The notes under the pieces were generated by a model. The model made no database searches, was not told where the DNA came from, and worked only from the letters and a program-made list of their open reading frames with translations. A stretch of 64,000 nt of DNA from Gillisella vitis (GTDB taxonomy: Bacteria > Pseudomonadota > Alphaproteobacteria > Rhizobiales > Rhizobiaceae), in assembly GCF_014204625.1 (NCBI RefSeq), contig NZ_JACHLU010000018.1:32150-96149 (forward strand), written 5' to 3'. Below, in pieces: positions 25,278 through 35,100 of the stretch (position 1 is its first letter; every line of letters starts with the position of its first letter). The position numbers and the translations under genes are program-made.

Positions 25278-28157
25278 ATGTCGCTGATCCATGAAATCGA
25301 CTACGGCACCCCCGCCTCGCCATCCACCGAAATGGTCACGTTGACCATTGATGGGCGTGAGGTGACAGTTGCCGCTGGCACCTCGATCATGCGGGCCTCG
25401 ATGGAGGCGGGCATTCAGGTGCCAAAGCTGTGCGCCACCGATATGGTGGATGCCTTTGGCTCCTGTCGGCTCTGTCTGGTGGAGGTCGAGGGCCGCAATG
25501 GCACCCCGGCCTCCTGCACCACGCCTTGCGCACCGGGTCTTGTGGTTCACACCCAGACGGAACGGTTGAAGCAAATCCGCAAAGGGGTGATGGAGCTTTA
25601 TATCTCCGACCATCCGCTCGACTGTCTGACCTGTGCCGCCAATGGCGATTGTGAATTGCAGGATATGGCGGGTGCCGTTGGCCTGCGCGATGTACGCTAT
25701 GGCTATGAAGGTGATAATCACGTCAAGGCGCGGGCAAGCGATGGTCTGAACGCTCGCTATATGCCGAAGGATGAGAGCAATCCTTATTTCACCTATGATC
25801 CGTCGAAATGCATCGTCTGTTCGCGCTGCGTACGGGCGTGTGAGGAAGTACAAGGTACGTTTGCGCTGACCATTGAGGGTCGCGGTTTTGACAGTCGGGT
25901 ATCGCCCGGTGCGCATGAGGCGTTTCTGGATTCGGAATGCGTGTCTTGCGGGGCCTGTGTGCAGGCCTGTCCCACGGCAACACTGACGGAAAAATCCGTA
26001 ATCGAGATTGGCCAGCCGGAACATTCGGCCGTGACGACTTGCGCCTATTGCGGTGTTGGCTGTTCGTTCAAGGCGGAAATGCGCGGCGAAGAGCTGGTGC
26101 GCATGGTGCCGTGGAAAGATGGCAAGGCCAATCGTGGCCATTCCTGCGTCAAGGGTCGGTTCGCCTATGGTTACGCAAGCCACAAGGATCGGATTCTCAA
26201 TCCGATGATCCGCGAAAACATCAGCGATCCATGGCGTGAAGTGAGCTGGGATGAGGCTTTTGCCTATGTGGCCTCCGAGTTCAAGCGTCTGCAATACCAA
26301 TATGGTCGTGATTCCATTGGCGGCATTACCTCCTCGCGCTGCACCAATGAAGAGACATTTCTGGTCCAAAAGCTGATCCGCGCTGGCTTTGGCAATAACA
26401 ATGTCGATACCTGTGCCCGCGTCTGTCATTCGCCCACAGGCTATGGTCTGGGGCAGGCCTTTGGTACGTCGGCAGGCACGCAGGACTTTGATAGCGTTGA
26501 GCATTCCGATGTGGTTCTGGTGATTGGGGCCAACCCCACCGACGGCCATCCGGTGTTTGGCTCACGTCTCAAGAAGCGCTTGCGCAAGGGTGCAAAGCTG
26601 ATCGTGATTGATCCGCGCCGGATTGATCTGGTCAAGACGCCGCATGTGGAAGCCGCTTTCCACCTGCCGCTCAAGCCCGGCACCAATGTGGCGGTCATGA
26701 CGGCAATTGCCCATGTGATCGTTACCGAAGGTCTCGCCAATGAAGCGTTTATCCGCGAGCGCTGCGATTGGTCCGAGTTTGAAGATTGGGCGGCTTTCGT
26801 GGCCGATCCACAGCACAGCCCGGAAGAAACGGAAAAATTCACCGGCGTTCCAGCCGATGATTTGCGCGGCGCGGCCCGGCTCTATGCCACCGGCGGCAAT
26901 GGTGCGATCTATTATGGTCTGGGCGTGACCGAGCATAGCCAGGGTTCCACCACCGTGATGGCCATTGCCAATCTGGCCATGGTCACCGGCAATATTGGCC
27001 GCCCCGGCGTGGGCGTCAATCCGCTGCGCGGGCAAAACAACGTGCAAGGCTCCTGTGATATGGGATCATTCCCGCACGAGCTGCCGGGCTATCGCCATAT
27101 CTCGGATGATGCCACCCGTGAGACGTTTGAAAAGCTCTGGGGTGTGACGCTGAACAACGAGCCGGGTCTGCGCATCCCCAACATGCTGGATGCGGCCGTC
27201 GAGGGCACGTTCAAGGGCCTGTACATTCAGGGCGAGGATATTCTCCAGTCTGATCCAGACACCAAGCATGTGTCGGCGGGCCTTGCCGCGATGGAATGCG
27301 TGGTGGTGCATGATCTCTTTCTGAATGAGACGGCCAACTACGCCCATGTGTTCCTGCCCGGCTCGACCTTCCTCGAAAAGGATGGCACGTTTACCAATGC
27401 TGAGCGCCGCATCAATCGCGTGCGCAAGGTGATGACCCCGAAGAACGGTTATGCGGATTGGGAAGTGACCCAGAAAATGGCGCAGGCCATGGGGCTGACA
27501 TGGAACTACAGCCATCCATCGCAGATCATGGATGAGATTGCAGCCACCACGCCAAGCTTTACCGGCGTCAGTTACGATTATCTCGAGCACAATGGCTCGG
27601 TGCAATGGCCGTGCAATGAGAAGCATCCGCATGGATCGCCGATCATGCATGTCGATGGCTTTGTGCGCGGCAAGGGTAAGTTTATCCGCACCGAATATGT
27701 GGCCACTGATGAGAGGACTGGCCCGCGCTTTCCGCTGCTGCTCACCACCGGACGTATTCTGTCGCAATATAATGTTGGCGCACAGACACGGCGCACCGAA
27801 AATACGGTGTGGCACGCGGAAGACCGGCTGGAAGTGCATCCGCATGATGCCGAGCAGCGCGGTATCAAGGATGGTGACTGGATCAAGCTGGCCAGCCGCT
27901 CTGGTGATACCACATTGCGGGCGCTGATCACGGACCGGGTGGCGCCAGGTGTGGTTTACACCACCTTCCATCATCCTGATACGCAGGCCAATGTCATCAC
28001 CACCGATTACTCTGACTGGGCCACCAATTGCCCGGAATATAAGGTGACGGCGGTGCAGGTGTCACCCTCGAATGGCCCAACCGAATGGCAAAAGGATTAT
28101 GAGGAATTGTCGCTTAAGTCTCGCCGCATCGTCGGTAAGCTGGAAGCGGCAGAGTGA
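25278..28157 (+). CDS. fdsA: NAD-dependent formate dehydrogenase alpha subunit (molybdenum)
   Basis: A 959-aa catalytic subunit. The N-terminus is a NuoG-like [2Fe-2S] ferredoxin (GSCRLCLVE, then C-C-T), followed by a His/Cys-ligated cluster (DHPLDCLTC), two [4Fe-4S] clusters (CIVCSRCVRACEE and CVSCGACVQACP), a further cluster in CAYCGVGC, and the bis-MGD domain. The Mo ligand Cys383 and neighbouring His384 are seen in DTCARVCHSPTG; it is cysteine, not selenocysteine. The C-terminus has the MGD-binding LLLTTGRILSQYNVG. It oxidises formate to CO2. Two near-identical 16-base units at 28151-28182 straddle the stop codon. Confidence 0.97.
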   Translation: MSLIHEIDYGTPASPSTEMVTLTIDGREVTVAAGTSIMRASMEAGIQVPKLCATDMVDAFGSCRLCLVEVEGRNGTPASCTTPCAPGLVVHTQTERLKQIRKGVMELYISDHPLDCLTCAANGDCELQDMAGAVGLRDVRYGYEGDNHVKARASDGLNARYMPKDESNPYFTYDPSKCIVCSRCVRACEEVQGTFALTIEGRGFDSRVSPGAHEAFLDSECVSCGACVQACPTATLTEKSVIEIGQPEHSAVTTCAYCGVGCSFKAEMRGEELVRMVPWKDGKANRGHSCVKGRFAYGYASHKDRILNPMIRENISDPWREVSWDEAFAYVASEFKRLQYQYGRDSIGGITSSRCTNEETFLVQKLIRAGFGNNNVDTCARVCHSPTGYGLGQAFGTSAGTQDFDSVEHSDVVLVIGANPTDGHPVFGSRLKKRLRKGAKLIVIDPRRIDLVKTPHVEAAFHLPLKPGTNVAVMTAIAHVIVTEGLANEAFIRERCDWSEFEDWAAFVADPQHSPEETEKFTGVPADDLRGAARLYATGGNGAIYYGLGVTEHSQGSTTVMAIANLAMVTGNIGRPGVGVNPLRGQNNVQGSCDMGSFPHELPGYRHISDDATRETFEKLWGVTLNNEPGLRIPNMLDAAVEGTFKGLYIQGEDILQSDPDTKHVSAGLAAMECVVVHDLFLNETANYAHVFLPGSTFLEKDGTFTNAERRINRVRKVMTPKNGYADWEVTQKMAQAMGLTWNYSHPSQIMDEIAATTPSFTGVSYDYLEHNGSVQWPCNEKHPHGSPIMHVDGFVRGKGKFIRTEYVATDERTGPRFPLLLTTGRILSQYNVGAQTRRTENTVWHAEDRLEVHPHDAEQRGIKDGDWIKLASRSGDTTLRALITDRVAPGVVYTTFHHPDTQANVITTDYSDWATNCPEYKVTAVQVSPSNGPTEWQKDYEELSLKSRRIVGKLEAAE

Positions 28158-28200
28158 GGATGTGGAAGAGTGAGGGTGTGGTCAAGGTGGAGGTGTGCCA

Positions 28201-29031
28201 ATGACCAGACCTGACACCACCTGCACCGTGCCGCACCTGCAGTATCGACAGGGTATGGTGCGTGATGCCAGCCGGATCGTGCCGGAGGAAGTGGCGATTG
28301 CCTTTTCCTATCGGGGCTCGACCCATGCGGTAATGATGGCGACGCCTGCCGATCTTGAAGACTTTGCCATCGGCTTTTCACTGGCCGAGGGCATTATTGC
28401 CTCAACCGAAGATGTTTTGACTGTCGAGCCTGTGATGGCAGGTGATGGCATTGATGTGCAGGTCACGCTCAAAGAGGCCAGCGTCGAGGCCTTGACGGCG
28501 CGCAGGCGGCGGATGGCAGGGCCGGTGGGCTGTGGCCTTTGCGGCATTGAATCCATTGAGCAGGCGACGCGGGCTGTGGTGCCAGTTGGTCAGTCTTGTC
28601 TTACGTTGACACCGGCCGATGTTCACACCGCCATGGAGGCGCTTGGGCGGGCGCAGGCGCTGAACCGCAAAACGCACGCAGTGCACGGTGCGGGTTTCTA
28701 TATTCCAGGGGAAGGCTTGCTGGCGATCCGCGAAGATGTTGGCCGTCATAACGCCCTCGATAAACTGGTGGGTGCGGTGTTGCGGGCAGGGCGGCGCGGA
28801 GATGAGGGCATGGTGGTTGTCACCAGTCGGCTGTCGGTCGAAATGGTGCAGAAGGCGGCAGCGCTTGGCTGTCCTGTGCTGATTGCCATTTCGGCCCCGA
28901 CAGCGCTGGCCATTCGAACGGCGCAGGCGGCTGGCATCACCCTGATCGGCATTGCCCGCGACCACGATTTTGAAGTTTTCACCAGAGCCGACCGAGTGAA
29001 CACCACGGGAGCTGCAAGCCATGTCGCATGA
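28201..29031 (+). CDS. fdhD: Formate dehydrogenase accessory sulfurtransferase FdhD (FdsC)
   Basis: A 276-aa chaperone that binds the Mo cofactor and supplies its sulfido ligand. Features are the CxxC loop in GPVGCGLCGIESI and the family signature AIREDVGRHNALDKLVGA. A GGAGG at 28189-28193 decides the ATG at 28201 rather than the upstream GTG. It lies within the fds operon; the last 11 bases overlap fdsD. Confidence 0.94.
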   Translation: MTRPDTTCTVPHLQYRQGMVRDASRIVPEEVAIAFSYRGSTHAVMMATPADLEDFAIGFSLAEGIIASTEDVLTVEPVMAGDGIDVQVTLKEASVEALTARRRRMAGPVGCGLCGIESIEQATRAVVPVGQSCLTLTPADVHTAMEALGRAQALNRKTHAVHGAGFYIPGEGLLAIREDVGRHNALDKLVGAVLRAGRRGDEGMVVVTSRLSVEMVQKAAALGCPVLIAISAPTALAIRTAQAAGITLIGIARDHDFEVFTRADRVNTTGAASHVA

Positions 29032-29305
29032 CCATATAGCTGAAAAACTTATCCGCATGGCTAATCAGATTGCAACGTTTTTCAAGTCACAACCAGAAAA
29101 TGAGCGCCTGGCGGGGATTGCCACCCATATCAACAAATTCTGGGAGCCGCGGATGCGCCGTCAGTTTTTTGAGTTGATCGATGCCAATCCTGAGGGGCGC
29201 GCAGACGGTTTTGACCCACTGGTAATCGCAGCGGCAAAACTGATCAACCGGCCGGTTGATAATACTGCAAAGACATTCGGTCTTTCAGGTGAGGCGAGGG
29301 CTTAG
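29021..29305 (+). CDS. fdsD: Formate dehydrogenase delta subunit
   Basis: A 94-aa small protein with the family pattern RMANQIATFFKSQPENERLAGIATHINKFWEPRMRRQFF. FdsD is needed for assembly or stability of soluble NAD-linked formate dehydrogenases. The start overlaps fdhD by 11 bases. The stop codon TAG is formed at the edge of the RIME-like repeat that follows. Confidence 0.92.
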   Translation: MSHDHIAEKLIRMANQIATFFKSQPENERLAGIATHINKFWEPRMRRQFFELIDANPEGRADGFDPLVIAAAKLINRPVDNTAKTFGLSGEARA

Positions 29306-29351
29306 AGTTTGTCAGGGAAAAGTGGACCCCGGTTTTCCCGATAAGACAAAT
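29303..29351 (+). repeat. RIME-like intergenic palindrome, family A copy 3
   Basis: Begins TAGAGTTTGTCAGGGAAAAG and ends in TTTTCCCGATAAGACAAATG. The outer ends TTTGTC and GACAAA are inverted. It is nearly identical to copy 1 on the other strand at 9989. The element's first bases include the fdsD stop codon. Confidence 0.78.
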
Positions 29352-29512
29352 GAAAACAAGGAATAGTTCATTGTTCCGATTCCGTTTTCGCTACGATGCT
29401 CGGCGTGCTTCTCAAAGGTCGATGGGGATTAAAGGCAGTCATGCGCGGAAGGGTGCTTAACCCCATGGGTGTCAGTGATGAATTTTGACATGATCATCAG
29501 GAGGGAATATTC

Positions 29513-31171
29513 ATGGCAGTCACAAGTGCGCCGGGGACACGGGCGCAATCCACTGCCGGTCTGCTGGACCGGGAACGAATCATTGCCCAGCCGGGCTTTA
29601 ACCGCTGGCTGGTGCCGCCCGCTGCTTTGGCCATTCATTTGTGCATTGGCATGGCTTACGGGTTTAGCGTTTTCTGGTTGCCGCTGAGCAAAGCGATTGG
29701 CACGACCGCTCCCGCAAGCTGTGCCAGCATGACATTGCTGGATGCGCTGACCACCACCACCTGCAATTGGCGCGTTGCTGATCTCGGCTGGATTTACACG
29801 CTGTTCTTCGTGCTTCTAGGATGCTCCGCTGCATTGTGGGGTGGTTGGCTGGAGCGTGTTGGGCCTCGGCGCGCCGGATTTGTCTCGGCCTGTTGCTGGT
29901 GCGGCGGTATTGTCGTTGCCGCCATCGGCGTCATGACCCATCAATTGTGGTTGATGTGGCTGGGCGCGGGTGTGATTGGCGGCATCGGTCTTGGACTTGG
30001 CTATATTTCGCCGGTATCAACGCTGATCAAATGGTTTCCCGACCGTCGCGGCATGGCAACCGGCATGGCCATCATGGGTTTTGGCGGCGGTGCGATGATT
30101 GGTGCGCCTCTTGCCAATATCTTGATGACTACATTTCGCGTCGATGGTTCGGTGGGTGTCTGGCAAACCTTTCTGGTCATGGCGGCTGTCTATTTCGTGT
30201 TCATGATGGGCGGTGCTTTCAGCTATCGCATTCCACCGGCTGGATGGCGTCCAGAAGGCTGGACACCACCTGTTGCCAAAAGCAGCATGATCACCACCCG
30301 CCATGTTCATCTGCGCGATGCGCATAAAACTCCCCAATTCTGGTTGATCTGGGCGGTTCTGTGCCTGAATGTGTCGGCAGGTATTGGCGTGATCGGCGTT
30401 GCCTCGCCCATGCTTCAGGAGATTTTTGCGGGTTCGCTGATTGGCCTGCCGGATTTGACGTTCTCGCAGCTTGATGCCGGGCAAAAGGCCCAGATTGCGG
30501 CCATTGCGGCTGGATTCACCGGGCTTTTGTCGCTTTTCAATATTGGTGGCCGCTTCTTCTGGGCCTCCATATCCGACCGCCTTGGCCGCAAGAATACCTA
30601 TTATTGCTTCTTCCTGCTCGGCATTGTGCTTTATGCACTTGCCCCGACCTTGGCAGGCCTTGGCTCGAAAGCCATGTTTGTGCTGGCATTTGGCGTGATC
30701 CTGTCGATGTATGGCGGCGGTTTTGCCACCGTTCCGGCCTATCTTGCCGATATTTTTGGCACGCAATTTGTCGGTGCCATTCATGGGCGCCTGCTGACTG
30801 CCTGGGCAACGGCCGGTATTTTAGGTCCAACCGTGGTCAATTACATTCGTGAAGCCCAGATCTCGGCGGGTGTTTCGCCGGGGCCTGCTCTTTACAGCGG
30901 CACAATGTATATCCTGTCCGGCATGTTGGTGATTGGTTTGCTGGCCAATGCGCTGATCAAGCCTTTGCCCGACAAGTGGTTCATGTCTGATGACGAGGTC
31001 GCCGCCCTTCAGGCCAAATCAGCTGCCGTCAGTGCCGGTCCGACTGGCTCCTTCGGCATTGGCAAGGGTGGCCTTGATGCCAAAGCCGCTGTGGCATGGG
31101 CGGTGGTTGGTCTTCCACTTCTCTGGGGTGTGTGGGTAACGCTGAAGAGCAGCCTTATTCTGTTTGGCTGA
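29513..31171 (+). CDS. OFA-family MFS transporter (oxalate/formate antiporter-like)
   Basis: A 552-aa protein with about twelve membrane segments and the major facilitator motifs (GGWLERVGPRRAG between helices 2 and 3; SDRLGRKNTYY in the central repeat). The glycine-rich helix GVIGGIGLGLGYISPVSTLIKWFPDRRGMATGMAI is characteristic of the oxalate:formate antiporter group. A strong GGAGGG precedes ATG 29513. The position after the formate dehydrogenase genes suggests import of formate, oxalate or a related carboxylate; the family has diverse substrates, so this is inference. Confidence 0.88.
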   Translation: MAVTSAPGTRAQSTAGLLDRERIIAQPGFNRWLVPPAALAIHLCIGMAYGFSVFWLPLSKAIGTTAPASCASMTLLDALTTTTCNWRVADLGWIYTLFFVLLGCSAALWGGWLERVGPRRAGFVSACCWCGGIVVAAIGVMTHQLWLMWLGAGVIGGIGLGLGYISPVSTLIKWFPDRRGMATGMAIMGFGGGAMIGAPLANILMTTFRVDGSVGVWQTFLVMAAVYFVFMMGGAFSYRIPPAGWRPEGWTPPVAKSSMITTRHVHLRDAHKTPQFWLIWAVLCLNVSAGIGVIGVASPMLQEIFAGSLIGLPDLTFSQLDAGQKAQIAAIAAGFTGLLSLFNIGGRFFWASISDRLGRKNTYYCFFLLGIVLYALAPTLAGLGSKAMFVLAFGVILSMYGGGFATVPAYLADIFGTQFVGAIHGRLLTAWATAGILGPTVVNYIREAQISAGVSPGPALYSGTMYILSGMLVIGLLANALIKPLPDKWFMSDDEVAALQAKSAAVSAGPTGSFGIGKGGLDAKAAVAWAVVGLPLLWGVWVTLKSSLILFG

Positions 31172-31227
31172 GCACATTACAGCGCCTCTCACCATATATG
31201 GCGCACACAGGACGCTGCAACTCTTTA

Positions 31228-31285
31228 TATCTGCTGCATAATTTTCTCTTTAAACCGATTCCGGTTTAAAGAATTAAGCAGTAGG
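31228..31285. repeat. RIME-like intergenic palindrome, family B copy 2
   Basis: CTGCTGCATAATTTTCTC, then AAACCGATTCCGGTTTA (a perfect inverted repeat around one base pair), then AATTAAGCAGTAG. It matches 14516-14571. It lies in the convergent gap between the OFA gene and cheW. Confidence 0.72.
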
Positions 31286-31336
31286 GCAGTTTTTGTCGCT
31301 GTGGGTCAATGGTTCACAGCGACACAGGGTACAAAC

Positions 31337-31365
31337 AAAAAAGCGGCCTGAACAGCCGCTTTTTT
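31337..31365. terminator. Bidirectional terminator between the OFA gene and cheW
   Basis: An 11-bp perfect stem AAAAAAGCGGC / GCCGCTTTTTT with a 7-base loop. T-runs occur on both strands, so it can serve both convergent transcripts. It is 20 bases past the cheW stop. Confidence 0.88.
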
Positions 31366-31385
31366 ACATTGAATCGAGGTGCTGC

Positions 31386-31865
31386 TTACGCTGCAAGCTC
31401 TTCCAGCTCACTGCCCTTGAACATTTTTGCAAGGTTCAGGAAGCAGATCATGCCATGTTCGTTGGCGATAATGCCCTCAGAGAAGGACTTGTCAAACGAA
31501 GCAGACACTTCTGGAACAGGCTGAACCTGAATGGCAGGAATGGTCAGGATGTCGGACACCCGGTCCACCAACATGCCGATGACCATATTGTGCACTTCGG
31601 CAACAACAATGGCAGAGCGCTCATTGGCAACGGTGCTGCGCATTCCCAGCTTGTAAGCAAGGTCAATGATTGGAATGACCGAGCCGCGCAGGTTCATCAC
31701 GCCAATCACATCTGCTGGAGCGTGCGGAATGGGGGTCGATGGTGCCCAACCGCGAATTTCGCGGATGGTGGTGGTTTTCACGCAGAATTCCTGATCGTGC
31801 AGGCGAAACGCAATGATCTCCAGGTTTTCACCGCCGAAATTGGTGGGGTTGATAGGTGTGGCCAT
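31386..31865 (-). CDS. cheW: Chemotaxis coupling protein CheW (canonical copy, outside the che operon)
   Basis: A 159-aa CheW that links receptors to CheA. The conserved core is intact: FRLHDQEFCVKTTTIREI, then GVMNLRGSVIPIIDLAYKLG with the NLRG arginine known to be needed for CheA/receptor contacts, and VDRVSDILTI. It lies 12 kb from the che operon. As the che operon carries only a degenerate CheW-like gene (48732), this copy is likely the working coupling protein, as in Agrobacterium where cheW lies outside the operon. Confidence 0.93.
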   Translation of the reverse strand: MATPINPTNFGGENLEIIAFRLHDQEFCVKTTTIREIRGWAPSTPIPHAPADVIGVMNLRGSVIPIIDLAYKLGMRSTVANERSAIVVAEVHNMVIGMLVDRVSDILTIPAIQVQPVPEVSASFDKSFSEGIIANEHGMICFLNLAKMFKGSELEELAA

Positions 31866-32180
31866 GTTTTTGTCCCGCCTGTCCGTGCCCGAAACGAGGT
31901 TACACAGCCTCTGTCTTTCGGGCGGTTTTTGCCATTGTCTGCTTTTCCACGTTTATGATCACGCGAAAAAACATGTCGTCTCACTCTCTTTCGTCTGCAT
32001 GATGTCTGCCACATTGCTGTGCAAACCAAGCAGATGCGCTCGTCTGCGCGGAAAATTTTGCCCGCACTTCATAGCTGTTGGTATCAACATAGCCGAAGAA
32101 TGTTTCTCAAATCTAAATTGCGTGTGCAATTCATGCAGGTTTTTGCCTTGTCCGTGTTTTTCCGCAAGAGCACGGCACTT
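31866..32180. other. Gene-free interval between cheW and tamB
   Basis: Open frames here are short and have no ribosome site. It should hold the cheW promoter on the minus strand. I see no clear sigma-factor motif or repeat. Confidence 0.4.
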
Positions 32181-35100
32181 TCAATATTCCTTTTCATAAA
32201 ACACGCCACCGCCGCTTGAGCCGCTGGCCCCGGCCTCACCCTTCAGTTTGAAGCCGCGCCCAACATCCAGATTGATGATGGCCTTGCTGCCCTCGCTGCT
32301 TTGCTGAAATTCCAGATAGGTCTTGTCGTTCAGATATTTCCCAGCACCAACCTGGGCATTGCCCTGGGCATCGGTGCTGATGTCCAGATCATCCACACCG
32401 ACTGCGCCACGCAGGCTGTTGAACAGCGATGTCGAGCGGCCACCGGCCAATTGGCTGACAGCGTCGGCCAACTGGGCAATTTGTAGCGGTGAAAGCCTGG
32501 AGAGTGACTGGCCAAAGATCAACTGCGCCAGAACTTCATCCTGCGGCAGGGCGGGGCTGGATGAAAAGCTGATGTCTGGATCGGTTGCCACGCCGGAAAC
32601 GGTTGAGGTCAGTGTGGTGCTGCCGGAGGTGGTTGAGGCAATAAAGTTGACGATGGGCACAAGATTGCCGCCAAAGGTGATCTGGCCGGTGGTAAAATCA
32701 AGCCGTTTGGTGAGAATCGAGATGCGGCCACGGCGCATGGTAAATCCGCCCGAAACGGTGGGATTGGCCGCAGTTCCCTTGATGCTGACCTTGCCATTCA
32801 ACTCGGCATCTATGCCGCGCCCCCGGACATAGACCGCAGTGGGGGCCGCAATTTGCAGATCCAGCGCGATGGCCGAATCCTTGCTTGCGGGCGCGTCCTG
32901 TGGTGCCAGCGTGGCAATCTGTCGCTTGACATCGGCAGGCGCATTGCGGTGCTTGATGTTCAGCTGGCTGATAGAGCTGGGCAATTTTGATGGTATGGTG
33001 ATGGAGGTCTTGTCGAGCGTAAGACTGCCTGACAAGGTTGGACCTGAAGCAAGCGGCCCTTTGAGAGCCAGCGTGCCATCGACCGTTGATGTCACCAGTG
33101 AGCCGTCAATATAGACCGCATGATCAAGTCTGATACTGAGATCAGCGGGCAAGCCTTGCCCTTTCAGATCAACCGAGCCGCTCATGGAAACCTGTCCACC
33201 GGCCGAAACCTTGCCGGAGAGGGCGTTGATGCGGGCCTGATCTCCTGTCAGGGCAATGTCGATGGTGACACCTTCAAGGGCAATATTGCGCTTGATGTCA
33301 ATCAGCCGCACCCCCTTTGAGGTGATGGTGCCAGAGAGGGCCGGGGCCGACAGAGTGCCGCCAACGCGGATGTCGGCAAGGGCGTTGCCCTCCGCCACCA
33401 GTCCCTGTCTGGTGGCCAGCCCCTGCACCGCTGAAAGCGGCAAACTGGCATTAAACTGCATGTCCAGCGGTTTTGAGCCATTGAGATCAAGCGTGCCACC
33501 GCCTTTGACATCCAGCCCACCGCCGCCGGTGACTGTGCTGTTTACCGACAGCCGGTTGCTGGCAAATGTGCCAGACGCCATCAACGTCACGGGCGGCAGG
33601 CCCGCGGCCTGCAATGGTGCCACGGTGCCATTGTCCCACCGCAGATCATAGGCCACTTTCGGCGCAGACGTGCTGCCGCTGGCATTGACGGTGCCGAAGA
33701 TTGTGCCGCCTGCATCGATATTGGCAACAAAACTATTGGCCAGCGACGCTGGCAGCGCTTTGATCTCGGCGGCAAGATCCAGTGTGCTTCCGGCCTTGCC
33801 ATTCACGGATATGGTGCCGCTGCCCGCTTTGATGGTTAGCGTGTCGATGGTGGCAGCGCCATTGTCGATCAGAATTTCGGCCGGTTTTGCCAATGTCACC
33901 GCAATGCCGCGGGGCGTGGCTGCAAAGCTTTGCAGATCAATGGCAATGCGGCTGCCATTCTGAGTGATGGCGGCTTTGCCTGCTAAGGGTGCCTTGTCAT
34001 AACGGCCGCTGAGGTCAATCCCGGTGCGGTTGCCGTTGCGGCTGAGCTGAAGAGCGGGGCTTTCCAGAAGGGCGGTGCCGGTTTCCACCCGCCCGGCCTT
34101 GATGGTGCCTTCAAGTGCCAGAGATTGCAGATCGCTGCTGTTCAAGGCGATGGTTGGTGCATTGATGCTGAAGCTGCCAGAGCGAATGGCGCTGCCTTTG
34201 GCATCGATTTTTGCGCGGATCTTGCCGTTTGTATCCTCAAGATCGATTGTGCCTTGCAAATCTCCCGAGGCTGTCTGTCCGGCAAGGGCCGCCAGAAGCC
34301 CGAGATCGGGAAAGGTGACATCCAGTTTTCCGGTTGGCAGAAAGGCTTTGGAGAGGGCCAAAGCACCCTTCAAATGGTTTGTCCCAGCCGTCAGCGTCAG
34401 ATTGGGCAGGGTGGTGATGCCATCCTTGGAGATCAGTTTCAAATTGGCATTCAAAGGCTGACCATCTAGTTTGCCCTTTGCGGTCAGGGAGGCTGATGGC
34501 GCGCCATTGGCAAGTTCGGCTTGTGTTTGCAGTGAAAAATCAGTGAGGCTTCGCCCAGCCATTTTGGCGTTTGCAATCGTCACATTGGCATTGGCCCTCA
34601 GGGCATTCAGCGGGCCATTGGCGTCAAGATCAAACATGGCCTTGCCAATGATATTGGGCTGAAGGGCGGCCAGATCATGGACGGTACCGGAGATACTGCT
34701 GGTGAGCTGCTGTTGGGCAAAACTGATTTTGCCTGTCGCATCAAGCAGGCTGGATGCCAGCGAGATGTTCGGAACGCTAACCCCATCTGCCTGCGAATAG
34801 CTGGTGTTTCCGCTCAGCTTGACCATGCCCTTGAGCTTGCCTGCCCATGGCTCTGGCAAGCTTGCAGGTGCTGCAAACAAGGTGAAACTGGCATCGGCCA
34901 TTTGGGTCTGTCGTGCATAATGTGCATCGATCGTGCCGCCAATGCCGGGGCTTTCAAGCGTCACAGGGCTTGCCGCGATCTGCTGTTGGCTGATGGCAAT
35001 CGGTGCTGTGATTGTCAGCGGTGCCTGCACGGCCCGGGCCAGATTTTCATCGCTCCATTGCGCCTGCTTCACGCGCAGTAGGGTATCAATCGTGCCGCTG

